Notes: generated from the sequence alone by a model not told the origin. 64,000 nucleotides of DNA from Agapanthus africanus (GCA_030015575.1 JASDDO010000001.1:513541772-513605771); one strand, 5' to 3'. Positions 1-12,739 are shown, counted from the stretch's first letter. Translations and numbers: made by a program.

Positions 1-266
1 TAGGGTGAGATGCTTTGGCGACTACAACGTTCGGCCTCCTGCCACTTGAGGTCAATTTGGCCGCTTGGTTTGCCGTGAACTCCGTCAAAGGAGCGCTTCC
101 AGCAGGGTAGATGATGACAGAACCAAATTGATGGGGTGACTCCTCCCATTGCCGGCTGAGACTTGCAGGGAGAACCACGCGGGCATTGATCTTGACCATG
201 TACTGGATCAGAGTCCCGTCGGAAGCTGAATTCATCTTAGAAGATATCGTCGTTGAAAATTGATTG
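1..266 (-). CDS. possible partial host exon, unrecognised protein
   Basis: On the minus strand an open frame runs without a stop from about 266 to the window edge. A Met codon at 233-235 is followed by about 77 codons reading MNSASDGTLIQYMVKINARV and onwards. Just upstream (267-278) the minus strand reads a run of T ending in GCAG, a good plant 3' splice acceptor, so this may be an internal exon or a first coding exon preceded by a 5' UTR intron. The composition (balanced, GC about 50%) differs from the AT-rich surroundings. I do not recognise the family. The frame is not related to gag or pol of the elements in the window. It is cut off at position 1, so its length and downstream exons are unknown. 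A chance open frame is possible but less likely given the acceptor. Confidence 0.4.
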
Positions 267-767
267 CTGCAAAAAAAATCATTATTTCAGTACAAACACT
301 GGTATATATGTTAAACGAGTTCGCATGAACGCTTTACCCGACTATGGAAGGAGAGAAAGGTCCCACCGGGCTTGCCAGAATCTGTAGGGTGTTTTTCGTC
401 ACCCCATTGAGATGGGAATGCATGCGCTTGTCAGGCATGTACAGATTCATCCTGTCTGGGGCAGGCGGGGGTTTATTAATTGTGGGGATCCGATTCTCCG
501 GCAGCCGTGGACTAAGCTGCCGTTAATTACCCCTTTCTTTTGAAGTGAGGGAACCTCCGATTGATGGGTCAAACTGGTCATGCGAACTCAATGTGCCGTG
601 TGCGTGTATTGTGCTTTGAAAGGTACTTGGACGTATCGGGGACCACGCAGAGTTTACGGGGGTCAAACGGGGGACGTGTTTTGAGTGTGGAGTGTTTATA
701 AAAAATAATAATAATAATAATAATATAATAATAAGGGTGAGTGGCGTCCTAAGGATATGCGTGCACT
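267..767. other. no gene seen; possible intron or intergenic
   Basis: No convincing coding region. If the left-edge exon is real, this holds its upstream intron and possibly the earlier exon or promoter on the minus strand. The short open frames here lack domain features. Confidence 0.4.
704..734. repeat. (AAT)n microsatellite
   Basis: Near-perfect trinucleotide repeat of AAT/TAA units. Confidence 0.9.
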
Positions 768-870
768 GGGCGACAGCGCCTCACGTGCTTGGCATGCGAG
801 CGTTGGGTGCCAGCGCCTCACATTCCCTGCATGTGGGCGCCAGCGCCTCACATGCCCGACATATGGGAGC
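768..870. repeat. three imperfect ~33-bp tandem copies
   Basis: The core CAGCGCCTCACATGCC recurs three times (near 774, 810 and 841) with differences between copies. It is locally GC-rich in an AT-rich region. No function is apparent. Confidence 0.7.
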
Positions 871-883
871 TCGCAGAAAAATG

Positions 884-1025
884 GACTTAGCCCCTGTACT
901 GGGTGTTGTACTCCCGATTGTTTTTGGAGTTAAAACTCCTTAAAAAGGAAAAGAGGGCTTAGCCCCTGCACAGGGAGTTGTATTCCCCGGTTGACTTTTG
1001 GAGTTAAACTCCTAAAAACAGAGAT

Positions 1026-1056
<31 letters not shown>

Positions 1057-1079
1057 TTGTGGAGTTAAACTCCTAAGAG
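884..1079. repeat. imperfect ~70-bp tandem duplication
   Basis: Two adjacent copies begin with CTTAGCCCCTG and end with the small palindrome GGAGTTAAACTCC. A third palindrome copy lies near 1061-1074 after a microsatellite. Confidence 0.6.
1026..1058. repeat. (TTA)n(TA)n microsatellite
   Basis: A run of TTA units passes directly into a run of TA units. Confidence 0.9.
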
Positions 1080-1703
1080 ATTTTCGAAGGTGATGAAAGG
1101 AGAGCCCTTTCTTCTCCCTTGAGCCCTGGGTTTTCTCTTGAGCCTTGGATGTTCCTAAAGTGAGATTTTTGGAGATGGGTCTCTTCTTCCTCCTCTCTGT
1201 TGGCTGGATCTTGGAGGGGGAAAAAAGGGGTGAGATTTAAAAATCTCCCCTTTTAGAGATTTGAGATTCCCTTTGTGGGTTTATGGTGAAAAATTATTTC
1301 TTTTTGGGAAAAGAAGAGTGAAACTCTTGATTTAATTCAAGAAAAAAGAAAAAGGTTAGAACCTTGAGGAAGGAGAAGGAGGCACATAACTCTAGACTTT
1401 TTTGAGAGAATGAAAAAGTTGTTCTTGATTTTTTCATCATGTTTACCTTTATTGGCTACACACTTTACACATAGCCCCTTAGGTTTTGCCAAATGGCACT
1501 TGTGCTACCCCATGCCTTATGTGCTTATCTCTTTTTTCACATACATTTATTTCTAAAGAATGAATTACATTAAACTAATTTATGGCTTCATTCTTTTTGT
1601 CACGGGGCTGGTCCCTTCCATGGTCGGTCTTGACCTGGGCTTGCGCCCACTTTGCTTGGGGTTGACTTTGATTTTGACTTGGTCAACCGAGGTGTAATTT
1701 TTG
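1080..1703. other. no gene seen
   Basis: AT-rich and pyrimidine-rich sequence. No open frame with recognisable domains and no repeat shared with the elements to the right. Confidence 0.4.
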
Positions 1704-2310
1704 ACCCCAACAACCTGTTTGCACGACTCAGTAGACTCATGATAGGGTAGTAATCTAAGCACAGTGGGAACACACACAAGACACTATAGTGATCTCAGGT
1801 CTAGGGACTACCTTGTACTCATGTCACCAGAGAGCTATTGTCTTACATTTGGTATAAAACCATCTAGGTGCTCTTGGCGAGTCCGTCCAGTGTAACTCAT
1901 CCAATGAGCACCTGTATACAATCGTTAGTGTCAAGCACCAATGGCTATGGGATCAGCCATCGTCTCGTACAGTGTCATGAAACGTATACACTAATCTAAA
2001 CTGGAATACCAATACCCTGTCTCGATACTCCTACGACTAGGGACATTTAAGGATGTGCTTATAAATTACCAGGCCCTACTAGTATGATCCCTATCATTAA
2101 TCCTGGTAGTCAAGTAAAGATCTTATGGGCTTTATCACATATATTAGCAATACGTAATAACTAGTAACACGTAGATACATGATGGATAAAGACAAATCAG
2201 ATATCATACTATCATCTCGAGTAATATTGTTCTCTATATAGGTCCTCTTGAATTCAGTAATTGCATTCCTATAATTACGATAATTGACTTGAAGGCACCT
2301 ATATCCAACA
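1704..2310 (-). mobile_element. Copia LTR fragment H (B-like)
   Basis: From about 1710 the sequence follows the B-type LTR in the same order: the TTGCACGACTC stretch, CAGTGGGAAC, GGCGAGTCCGTCCAGTGTA, CTCGATACTCCTACGACTAGGGACATTTAAGG written across several blocks, and a terminal ...CCAACA matching the end of the B LTR. It lies in the minus sense. The distal part of the LTR is missing and no element body adjoins it, so it is an old truncated or solo LTR remnant. Similarity to B is clearly lower than between the two B LTRs. Confidence 0.75.
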
Positions 2311-2843
2311 TGTATAGACATCAGTACCTGATATCTGTAGTTCATCTGGGATTCTGTATTTTCTTTTGACTTATGTCTATTCTTTGCTGGTAGACGTAGG
2401 TCCCTCCTACTGATGCGCAGACTTCTTTAAATATGAGACACCTTCACAACAACGAACCTCTATAAAATCACCGTCTCTAGGCTGACTACAACAGGAATCA
2501 TTATAAAGAGGAACAACTCTCACTCTGCTCTATATGTGTGATCAGCTGCTAGCGGGATAGGAACGAAAGGGGTAGGTCACGAGAATAGATGCTAGGAGTG
2601 GAAGCATCGGAAAAAGGAGAGAAGCTTCCAAGGATACCGTCCATTTGAAAACCTACGACGTAGATTAAAAAAGATTATTGGTTAGATAGATTGTTGGAAG
2701 GGTGGATCCATGGACTTCATCTTCTTATTTTATTTTATTTTATTTTTTTGGAACTGGCCCATAAGCCCTAGTCTTTGTACACAACATACACCACATCCAC
2801 ACGCACAGGCAAGCACACAACACACGCATAACACCACACAACA
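2311..2843. other. no gene seen
   Basis: Unannotated sequence between LTR fragment H and element A. It includes an ATTTT-rich run near 2727-2751 and a CA-rich stretch near 2785-2843. No domain-bearing frame. Confidence 0.4.
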
Positions 2844-4994
2844 TGTTGGATATGTATGCCCTAGAGGCCTGTGTTGTATAGGATGATTGGGATATGTATG
2901 TACATGACAATCTTGCTCAGTTGTATATAGTATATTATTTGAGTTGTCTTTATCCCGATATGTGTATTTCTTTCTATTGATACTTTATATTGCTTGCACA
3001 TATTGATAAACACTCAATACAGTAGTATACTATTATGGTTTGAATTTATCCAAACATGTGTGTATGTTATACTCGATATAACATATGGCTGTTATATATT
3101 GATAAAGTCCATAGGATTTTGCTTGACTACTAACGTTATGATGGCAATCATACTTGTAGGAGATGGGTAGTCCATAAGAACATCCTTAAAGGTCCCAAGT
3201 TGCAGGAGTATCGAGATCGGGTATTGATACTCTAGAGTAGACTTGTGTATATGTTTCTAGACCCCGATGAAGGGCGGTGGTTACCCCACAACCATTGGTG
3301 TGATCACCTAAGATTGTACACAGGTGCTCACTGGGGATGAGTCCACTGGATGGACTCGCTGAGAACCTCTAGACGGTATTATACCTATCGTCAGATAGCG
3401 GTTCTCAGGTGACATGAGTACAGGTTAGTCTTAGGACCTGAGGTTATCATTTGTCTCATGTGAGTTACCACCGTGCTTTGATCACTACCCTACCATTGCT
3501 CTACTGAGTCATGCAAACAGGTTTTGGTTGGGTGCAGTCCCGAGCCACATGGAGGCAGTGAGTGATTGTCAGGGATTCTTCTCTCCCGGTATTGGGAGTC
3601 CATATCGCACTATGTCTAGTTGGCTAGAACCATAAGACCTTGGCTAAGGCAGTTGAGAACTGCTGATGGTTAGATCAGTAGTTTCTCGGAATAGTTCTGA
3701 GCCAAATCGACATGACTTATCGGGTCAGTAGAGGTCTGACGTTTACCACCCTTAGTCCCGGTATGCGATACTCTTAGACGAAGAGACCGGACTGTACGGA
3801 GATTGTCACGGATAGGCTCAGCAGGGGTCCGAATGAGCTTGCTCGTCGGCCTTCTTTTCGACATATACCTGGGTAGCTATTACGTACAGCTAGTGCCGCT
3901 GACGTGCTTGTGGTTAAACCCACTGCCAGTGTACTATCGATTCTTTAGACTCCCATACGGAGGGTTTCTCTGATTCAAGAGAAATGATGTGGTGGCCGTA
4001 TGTTTATACATGCGGGGTTTCGATCGAATGATAATACTATCGGCTTAGGATTAAGCCGGATTATTAAATCAAGTATTGATTTAATAATTTACGTGTACTT
4101 ATTTCGATGTGTATATTCTAGTGTTATCCAGATTTTTCGATCGGACGGTTGATACTGGCGGGTTTAGGATTAAGCCGGTTCATTAAATCAGATATTGATT
4201 TAATGTTTGTATTATTTTAGTGGTATTATTCTATCTCTTGGGTATTCGTATTTTGATACGAATATATGTATGTATATACGGTAGAAAGTATTTTGTATTT
4301 ATACAAAATACCTTCTAGAAAATGACACCTCATCTTGTATTTTTCTATTTTCTTGAAAATAGAAAATGAGGTGGAAAAGGAAGAGATGGTTTAAAGTATG
4401 GCATGATGAATAATATGGGCATTTATTGTTGTTACTATTGAAGTATAGTTGATTTTAAAATAAAAAGGAAATACTTCATAAAAGAAAGGAGTTAGCCATT
4501 CTCATGCCCATTCTTCACATGCCATTCTCTCTCAACTTTGATAGCCCTTTCATTCTCTTACTTTGAGTTCATCTTCAACTCAAAACCCTACTATTCTCAT
4601 GTGTTGAGAAATAAGGGTTTTTGAGATAGAAAATCATCACCAATATCACTAAATCTTCTTAGTAACCTAGACTAGCTAACTAGGTCACTAAGTTGCTTCA
4701 TTTGTGAAGCCAAGTTTGAATCAAGAACTCTCGGGTGGAACATCTAGAATCAAGAAGGCGATCTAGCAATTTTGATCAAGATCACTAAAGGAGCTAAAAA
4801 AAGGAGTGAAGACCTGAAGGACATGAGTCTCTAGGTACAACTCCTCGTCATAGTAGATAGATCCCTGTAGAAAGCTAGTTTCGGTTTTTGGTTAGATTCT
4901 AGAACGAGTTTTTTAGCGCCGGATTTTTAAAAGTTAAAGCTTTTTCGTTCCGCAACGGCCGCGGTAGGCGGCCACGGCGCTAGAAAACCCAACA
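2844..4994 (+). repeat. A 5' LTR
   Basis: Starts TGTTGGATATGTATGCCC and ends AACA directly before the primer site, 2151 bases. The same start recurs at 10672 after the polypurine tract. Near 4063-4085 and 4182-4204 it holds two hairpins of the type ATTAAATCA...TGATTTAAT, each preceded by TTAGGATTAAGCCGG. The end carries a GC-rich GGCCGCGG-like stretch. Confidence 0.93.
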
Positions 4995-5006
4995 TGGTAT
5001 CAGAGC
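4995..5006 (+). other. A primer-binding site, tRNA-iMet
   Basis: TGGTATCAGAGC directly follows the LTR. This is the usual plant Copia primer site complementary to the 3' end of initiator tRNA-Met. Confidence 0.95.
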
Positions 5007-5204
5007 CGATCCATAAACCTTAACTAGCGAATTTGCACTAATTTAGAACTTAGATCGAAAAAATTATCCGAATCATATTTGTAAAAACCCTACTCGCTGT
5101 TCAAATTTTAAAGTTGTTCAGAAAATATTTTCAGTGAGCTTAAAAATATGTGTAGTGTTCTTATGAGCCAAGAATTTTTTTTGAACTTTTGATCACCAAA
5201 AGTG

Positions 5205-5252
5205 ACCTCTATTGCGCGGCCATATACCTCAATCGGCCGCAGATCCACAGCC
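5205..5252 (+). repeat. A leader GC palindrome pair (worn)
   Basis: A weak left arm (5205-5221) and a clearer right arm (5235-5252, GGCCGC..ATCC....GCC) are separated by 13 bases, about 200 bases after the primer site, as in the other elements. The differences from the GGCCGCGGATCCGCGGCC form look like methyl-CpG decay. Confidence 0.6.
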
Positions 5253-6661
5253 GATTGGTGGCAAAAAGGCTCTATTTTCTTCAGGGGTTCTAGGTTCTGG
5301 AAATGCGATTTTTTGTATGTTTAGTTTTTGCCCGGATTTGTTTGTGTACTGGTTTGTACATGGGGCAAATGCGGAAAGTTTTTATCGATCAAAACTCTAA
5401 ATTCTTGCTATTCTGTGTATTTGTTTCTTCAACCGTGAATATCATTGAGCGGTATTACCCGACTGATTGCTATATGTACAATCAGACGAGTTTGCGAACA
5501 TGATATTCACGTTGATGTTCTGTATTGCACTAATGTTGTGGATGGATTGTCATTGTGGACAGCCTATTGTACAATGGTAATTGTATAGTAAAGATTCATT
5601 TGTATACTCATTATTTCGGGGCTAGCGTCCGACATGTGGACTGTCATTTCTGCCAAGATTGTATATTTTTTTATTGGGGCACAACCGGGTTGAGGTCGAT
5701 GTCACCATTGTATATATATTTTTCTTTTCTGTACTAGGATTACCTACAGTGGAGTGCTCGAATAGCCGGGTTCTAGAGGGCAGGGGCCCGCATCTCATGG
5801 AGTTGAGACGGAGGATAACCCATGGAGGGGCGCTCAAGTTACCGGATTCTGTGAAGTGCTGGGTGGCCTATACACTTTGTTGATTGGGGTTGCCTCACTT
5901 TCAGGATTGGCGGGTAATTTGCCGCGCTCATAGGGGTCTACGTTTTCATTGCATGGGCTATCCACATGAAGGGGAACTTCGGGTCTCATTTGCGGCTCAA
6001 ATGAAATCCGGGCTCCAAGATTATCTGATATTCTATGTTGCTTATTGTTATTCTGTGATGTTGCTTATATCATGCCTGAGACGAATGAATATATATATAT
6101 ATATATATTTATATATACTAGTAGATGTTGTATATGTTTTGCATCCATGCTAGTCCTGCCCCCGTTCTGCCAATAGTTAAGTAACCTAACGGTGCATGAC
6201 TAGGCCCCGTGGTGAATGCGGATGATATATACGTATATTTTATTTTCGTTCTTTTCTAGTGTGATAGGAATTAATTGATGGGACCACGTTAATTTTAATT
6301 AATGCATGAAAAGAAATCAAAAAGATTTTGTTGGAACAAATTTCGAAAAACTATAGTCAGACTCTTTCGTTTTGCATAGTGGTATTCGGTTAGGAATATC
6401 CAGCACCTCATTTGAGGAGGCAAGGGCCTAGTTCCCTTTACGGGGAGTGATCTCTTGAGCCAAAATTTTATGCTACCATAGATTACTCAGTTTTCTTCAA
6501 AACCACTAGTTTTCAAAAGCGGAGCCTAAACTACTCCTTTTCAAAACTACTCAGTTCCTTCAACGATATCAAGTTCATTACGTTAAAGGTTTTTCGCCAA
6601 AAACCAGCCGTAGCCCTCCATCATTTCAGATTTGTAATACATATTATTTGTGCTGCATTTG

Positions 6662-6851
6662 TTGACCTTTGCCAAGGCTCATTGTTCGGTAGCTATGTAT
6701 TGCTTTTCTGTTGCATGTTGATACGATTAGTTAGGACAATTGTATGACTTTGTTGACCTTTGCCAAGGGTCATACGGGTGGGTCTAATATAATCTAGGAT
6801 AATGATGTGTTGAACTTGACCTTTGAATTATGATTTGTTGACTTTTGCCAA
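6662..6851 (+). repeat. A leader triple TTGAC-N4-GCCAA motif
   Basis: Three copies at 6662-6675, 6753-6766 and 6838-6851. The four-base centre is CTTT, CTTT, TTTT. Each is followed by GG and, in copies two and three, by a GTCATA stretch. Confidence 0.85.
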
Positions 6852-7054
6852 GGTCATAAGTTGCTTGGGGCAAAAAACATATCAGGGTTTTCAAATATAT
6901 AGAAAACTTGCTAGTGTTGCATGCCTTCTGGAATGTGGTGATTAGAGTGGCTTCCATCTAGGTTATCACACAATGATAGTTGGATCCCGATCCTACTGAT
7001 GAGTAGGATTACTCTTGGAAGATATTTTTTCACCTCACAATTAGCTAACCTATT

Positions 7055-7169
7055 AGGTGTCTTGAAAAGTGTTAAACGGGCTACGCCTCTACAGAAACGA
7101 GGTTTATTTTAATTAGGTCCGTGCGAGAGCACGGGGAACCTCTCTCGGAGTACCAACACCCACCTGGCT
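7055..7169 (+). other. A leader block with GNRA-capped stem
   Basis: AGGTGTCTTGAAAAGTGTTA at the left, CCGTGC-GAGA-GCACGG in the middle, and CCAACAC...CCTGGCT at the right. It is homologous to blocks in C, D, E and the Gypsy element F. Confidence 0.8.
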
Positions 7170-7367
7170 GAACGGTTAGCGAACTTATGAGGTGTGAATA
7201 ATCCCGACTAGTTTTCCTTTTAAAGGTTTGAAGGAAAATTCGAGGAAACAGTAGAAGCCATCCTGATTAGATAAACTAATAACCAATTTGACCTTGCAAG
7301 AGCGCACGCTGAGTTTTCTTTTCTCTCTCTCCAGGTAGCAACCATTTCACGCTCTAATCAAGATAAT

Positions 7368-10300
7368 AAAATGTTTGACTTGACCGATCCGGCTTATTAC
7401 ACTGTGCTGGGGAACGTCGGTGCGGCTCTAACTAGTAACAACTGTCACGAGTATGGGCAAGAGAAATAGTATTGTAAGGAATTCCAGATAACCCTATTGA
7501 AGGAGAAGCATTCTAATACGCCTTCTTCAGGTGTATTTGTTATTGAAATCTGTTTTTCGGTCAACCCTACCTCCTGGGTACTAGATACCGGATCAGGATC
7601 TCACATATGTAATTTATTATAAGGATTGAGAAAAAGTAGAATGGTTGGACCGGATGATATGTCCCTCAAAGTGGGGAACGGAGAACAGGTTGATGCTACC
7701 GTCGTCGGTGAATATCACCTAGTGTTGCCAAGCGGCAATACTATGATTTTGAACAATTGTTACTATGTACTTTCCATGCTATGAAATATCATATCAGTTT
7801 CTTTACTTGATAAAGATGGATAAAATTTTGTTCTAGATAGAAATATCATGAACATTTACCTTAATCAGGTATTGGTTGCAGAAGGTACATTATGTAATGG
7901 TATCTACATTCTAAATCAAAATACAGTCTTCCATATACAAAACACATGCAGGAGGAAGAGTTCAGATACGAAGGAAACCTACTTTTGGCATTGTAGACTT
8001 GGTCATATCGGTGAGAAAAGACTACTTAAGTTGCATAAGAATGGATATCTGAATTCGTTCGAATTTTCATCTTATGAAACTTGTCAGTCCTGTCTCAATG
8101 AAAAGATGACAAAATCTCCGTTCATCGGACACGGAGAAAGAGCTACGGAGCTCTTGGGACTCATACACAGTGATGTATGTGGCCTGATGTCTATACATGC
8201 GAGGGGTGGGTTCTCATACTTCATTACATTAACTGATGAGCTCTCTAGGTTCGAATATGTATTTCTCATGAAATATAAATCTGAAGTTTTTGAGAAGTTA
8301 AAAGAATTTAAAAGCAAAGTAAAGAACCAGACAGGAAAAAGTATCAAGATTCTTCGATCTAATCGAGGAGGGGAGTACTTAAGTACGGAATTCTGGGACA
8401 TTCTAAAAGAGAATGGTATTCTCTCTCAGCTTACTCCTTCGTATACACCACAGCACAACGGTGTATCAGAGCAGAGGAACCGTACCCTATTAGACATGGT
8501 TTGCTCCATGATGAGTAACGTCGAGTTGCCTCTTTCATTCTGGAGACATGCGCTGCAGACAACTGCATACCTATTGAATCAGGTTCCTTCCACAACTGTG
8601 CCTAAGACTCCATATGAAATATGGAGTGGAAAGAAACCATATCTTAAACGTATTAAGATATGGGGTTGTCCAGCGTATGTTAAAAAAAAGAATCCAGACA
8701 AGTTAGAGGCACAGTCAGTTTTGTGTAAGTTTGTGGGATATCCAAAGCATTCAAATGGATATATGTTCTACCACACCGAGGAACAAAAGGTGTTTGTTGC
8801 TCAGTACGCCATCTTTTAGAGAGGGAAATTCTTGCAAAAGAAATTAGTGGGAGCACGGTTGAACTGGAAGAAATTCCAGAAGAAAAAACTACAACTGAAG
8901 ATTTAGTAAAACCAGAGGATTCAATAATCCTAGACGAACCTCAGCCACTCCGCAGATCTAGTAGGATTTCTCGTCCACCCGAGAGATACTTTGGTTTTCT
9001 CATAGATGAAGATCAAGAGAATTGCATCTTAGAAGAAAATGATCCTACTAGTTATAAGCAAGCCATTAATAGTAGGGATTCTGTAAAATGGTTTGATACT
9101 ATGAAATCCGAAATGGGGTCCATGTACACCAACAAAGTTTGGATTTTTGATGTTGCTCCTTCTAGGGTAAAACCCATTGGATGCAAGTGGATCTTCAAAA
9201 AGAAGATTGGTGCAAATGAACAGGTGGAAAACTATAAGGCTAGACTTGTTGCAAAAGGTTTTCGTCAAAGACCGGAAATGGATTATGATGAAACCTTTTC
9301 TCCAGTGGCTATGCTGAAATCCATTCGGATCCTACTTGCCATTGCTGCTTACCATGATTACGATATCTGGCGGATGGATGTAAAAACGTCCTTTCTAAAT
9401 GGAAGTTTATAAGAGTGCATTTATATGGATCATCCAGAGGGATTCGTAGACAGGAGGAGGAGCGGGAAGGTGTGTAAGTTGCTTAAATCCATTTATGGAT
9501 TAAAGCAAGCATCGCAGAGCAGGAACATCTGTTTTGGTGAAACAGATAAGGGATTTGACTTCATCAAAAATGAAGATGAACCATGTATCTACAAGAAAAT
9601 TATATGGAGAACTGTTGTATTCCTCGTCCTGTACGTAGATGGCATTCCCTTGATAGGAAATGACATTCCTATGCTGCAATCGGTCAAGCTATTCTTGTCA
9701 CAAAAGTTCTCCACGAAAGACCTGGGTGATGCCTCCTACATTTTGGGGATTAAGATCTATAGAGATATATCCAAGAGACTTTTGGGACTTTCACAGTCCA
9801 GGTACATAAAGACTATACTAAAGAGATTTAGTATGGAAGATTCCAAGCACGGTAATATACATGCATTGCACAAAATCACCCTCTTTAAAGCGATGTCTCC
9901 CAAGACTGATGAGAAGAGGGTTCTCATGATCACTAAACTCTACGCTTCGATGGTAGGATCTATAATGCATACGATACTGTGTACCAGACCAGATGTAGCA
10001 TACACGCTTAGCGTGGTGAGCCGGTATCAGTCAAACCCGGATGAGAATCATTAGAAAGCTGTGAAGAACATTCTCAAGTACATGAGAAGGACTAAGGAGA
10101 TGTTCTTGATTTACTGTAATAGAGACCTTCAGGTCGAGTCCTTTACCGATTCAAGCTTCCAGAGTGACAAGAATGACAACAATTCTATCTCAGGTTTTGT
10201 GTTTACCCTCAATGGAGGGGTGGTGTGTTGGAAGAGCTCCACACAGGACACCGTCGCAAACCCGACGATAGATGCTGAATACATTACTACAAACGATGCC

Positions 10301-10500
10301 GCAAAAGAAGCAGTATGGATGAAGAAGTTCATTACTGAACTTGAGGTGGTTCCGTCCATTGTAAATCTAATACCTTTGTATTGCGATAATAATGGGGCTA
10401 TAGTTTTAGCGAAGGAACCACGGTCCCATCAAAAATTCAGACACATCTTAAGCTGGTATCACCTGATCAGGGAGATCGTAAATAGCCAGTAGATCGAGCT
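7368..10500 (+). pseudogene. A Copia pol fossil (no gag)
   Basis: In Copia order: a short N-terminal stretch (FDLTDPAYYT..LGNVG) that takes the place of gag and resembles those of C and D; protease near 7.58 kb (LDTGSGSH); the GAG-pre-integrase finger near 8.0 kb (HCRLGHI...C..C); integrase near 8.15-8.6 kb (HSDVCG, TPQHNGVSE); reverse transcriptase near 9.1-9.75 kb (ARLVAKGFRQRP, DYDETFSPVA, SIYGLKQAS); and RNase H to about 10.49 kb (CDNNGA, HQK.RHI). Integrase lying before RT defines Ty1/Copia. The span is broken by roughly half a dozen to ten changes and is a fossil. Codon-level similarity to D and E is high. Confidence 0.9.
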
Positions 10501-10660
10501 CCGGAGAGTGATATGAAAGACAATATGGCGGATCCATTTACCAAGGCCCTTCCTCAAACGCAGTCCGAGCGACTTTTGAGATGTTGGGTATGCAGTACGC
10601 CAACAACTGGCCTTAGAGCAGACGTTAGGTATTCGGTACGCTAATTACAGGCCTTAGTGC

Positions 10661-10671
10661 AAGTGGGAGAT
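10661..10671 (+). other. A polypurine tract
   Basis: AAGTGGGAGAT directly before the 3' LTR start. The same tract precedes the 3' LTRs of C and E and, on the other strand, B and D. Just upstream a stretch of about 45 bases ending GGCCTTAG is imperfectly duplicated. Confidence 0.9.
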
Positions 10672-10728
10672 TGTTGGATATGTATGCCCTATAGGCCTGT
10701 ATTGTATAAGATGCTAGGGATATGTATG
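10672..10728 (+). repeat. A 3' LTR, first piece
   Basis: Matches the beginning of the A 5' LTR (TGTTGGATATGTATGCCC) and is cut by insertion of B. The last five bases GTATG (10724-10728) are repeated at 20472-20476. Confidence 0.92.
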
Positions 10729-12739
10729 TGAAGGGTCCCGGCAGCGCCCCGGCCGTCAAAACGCGGCCAAAATGCGGAACAAAAATTTCTAAACCGGCGC
10801 TACCGCGACCCAATTTCCGGATCGACCTTAAACCCTAAACTAGCAAACTAAGAGGAGGTTAGAATTGTTATACCGAGATGATCCAAGTCCTTCGGTCTTC
10901 ATTCCAAGCTCCTAGTGATCCTTTGACGAAGTTTGGTTGCCGGTCTTCCTCCATCTCTGATGATCCACCCGAGGGAAACGGCGCAAGCTCCAACCTCATT
11001 GAACGAGGTAACCGACGCTCCAACGTCGCTAGTGATGGAGTGTGGGGGTGTAAGAATATGTCACTACAATTTTTCTCTCAACCATGAGTTCAATGAGAAA
11101 CTCAAGAAGAAGAATGAAGGAGATGATGTTTTTGGCATGAACAAAGAATGGTGTTGTATTTGTGAAGTATGAGAGAGTGAGAGAGGCTAGCATAATGTAA
11201 TCAATCATGTAAAAAATCCCACTCCAAAATTGTGGCCGGCCCCCCCTCTTTCATCCACAAAAAAAAAAAGTCATTTGTTTAATTTCATTAAACAAATCCA
11301 AACCATGCCATACACCATGCTTTGACCCATGCCTTGACTTAGTCATCTATTCCACCTCATTTCCTAAATAATTTTCTAAAGGAAAATCAATAATGAGGTG
11401 GCATCTTCTAGAAGCTATTCCGTATAAAATACGGAATACTTCCCGGTACATTACCAAAATACATACACGCGTATTCGTACCAAAATACGAATAGCCGAGA
11501 GATAAAACGAATAGTGAACAATAATACTAGAATACGTATATACAAATACATATATAAATTATTAAATCAAAACCTGATTTAATAAACTGGCTTAATCCTA
11601 AGCCGCTAGTATTATCGACCGTCCGATTAAAGTCTGCGCAGCACTTGCACATATTTAATCGGACACCTGTATGTATCAACATACCTCATGTACACCATAT
11701 CGCCTGAACCGTGAAAAACCCTCTGTGTGGGACTCTAAAGACTCGTCAATATGCTGGCAGTGGGTTTAACCACAAGCACGTCAGCGGCACTAGCTGTACG
11801 TAACGGCTACCCAGGTATTGAGCGAAAGGGAGGCCGACGAGCAAACTCATCCTGAACCCCTACTGAGCCTGTCAGTGACAATATCCGTACAGTCCGGTCT
11901 GTTCGTCTAAGAGTATCGCATATCGAGTCTAGGGGGTGGATAAAGTCCGACCCCCAACAACGCGACATTTAGTGCCGGTATGAAACCCATCACCACCTGA
12001 GAAACTATCGATCCTGGATCGGTAATTCTCGTCCACCGTGGCCGCGGATTTATAGTGATGGCCATCCGTACACAACGCGACATCAACCCCCAATACCGGG
12101 AGAGACGAATCCCCGACAATCCGATCACTGCCTCCATATGGCTCGGGACTGTACCCAACTAAAACCTCTTTGCACGACTCCTTTGAGCCGTGGTAGGGTA
12201 GTAATCAAAGCACAGTGGGAACTCACACGAGACAAATGACGATCTCAGGTCGACAGACTAACCTGTACACATGTCACCTGGGAACTGCTATCTGACAATA
12301 GGTATAATACCAACTAGCAGGTTCCCGGCGAGTCCGTCCAGTGTACTCATAACCCAATGAGCACCTGTATACTATCTTAGGTGAACAAACTAACACCAAT
12401 GGCTTGTGAGACCTGGCCACCACCCCTCATCGGGGTCTCGATCAGTATACACTAGTCTACACTGGAGTACCGATGCCCGGTCTCGATACTCCTACGACTA
12501 GGGATATTTAAGGATGTGCTTATAGACCCCCAGCTCCCACGTATGTGATCGCCATCACAATGCTGGCAGTCAAGCAAGAATCCTATGGGCTCTATCAACA
12601 TGTATATGATGATAAAGACAAACCGGATAGCATACTATCATCTTGAGTAAGACTGTTTTATCGGTATAGGTCCTCACTCAATCATCATAATCACAAGTCT
12701 GCGACTATGATAATTGCCTTGAGGGCACTATAGCCAACA
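10729..12739 (-). repeat. B 3' LTR
   Basis: 2011 bases, starting TGAAGGGTCCCGGCAGCGCC on the plus strand and ending ATAGCCAACA. Nearly identical to 18469-20471, including the small differences-free stretch around the start. Contains TTAATCCTAAGCC and inverted AAATCA..TGATTTAATA arms near 11570-11600. Confidence 0.94.

Larger units (their letters stand above)
5007..7367 (+). other. A long untranslated leader
   Basis: About 2.35 kb between primer site and pol, with no long open frame. In order it holds a GC palindrome pair (5205-5252, worn), a stem-loop GGTATTC/GAATATCC (6381-6401), a GGTTTTT/AAAAACC hairpin (6588-6605) followed by TAGCCCTCC, three TTGAC-type hairpins (6662-6851), the block shared with element F (7055-7169), and a pyrimidine tract ending in CAG near 7333, a possible splice acceptor. 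The same order is seen in C, D and E and, less the block, in B. Confidence 0.8.

Noticed and set aside
1-235. Assignment of the left-edge exon to peptidyl-tRNA hydrolase 2 or another known family
   Set aside because: The peptide shows no clear family motif by eye; naming it would be a guess.
2311-2843. Terminal inverted repeats of a DNA transposon
   Set aside because: No matching inverted ends or target duplication could be found around this stretch.
5212-6153. Short genes in the A leader
   Set aside because: The frames are not kept in the leaders of B, C, D or E, whereas the hairpins are.
10878-11087. Identical 69-codon frame in both B LTRs (again at 18618-18827)
   Set aside because: Its repetition is explained by the LTR pair; it has no domain, and adjacent overlapping frames are equally long.
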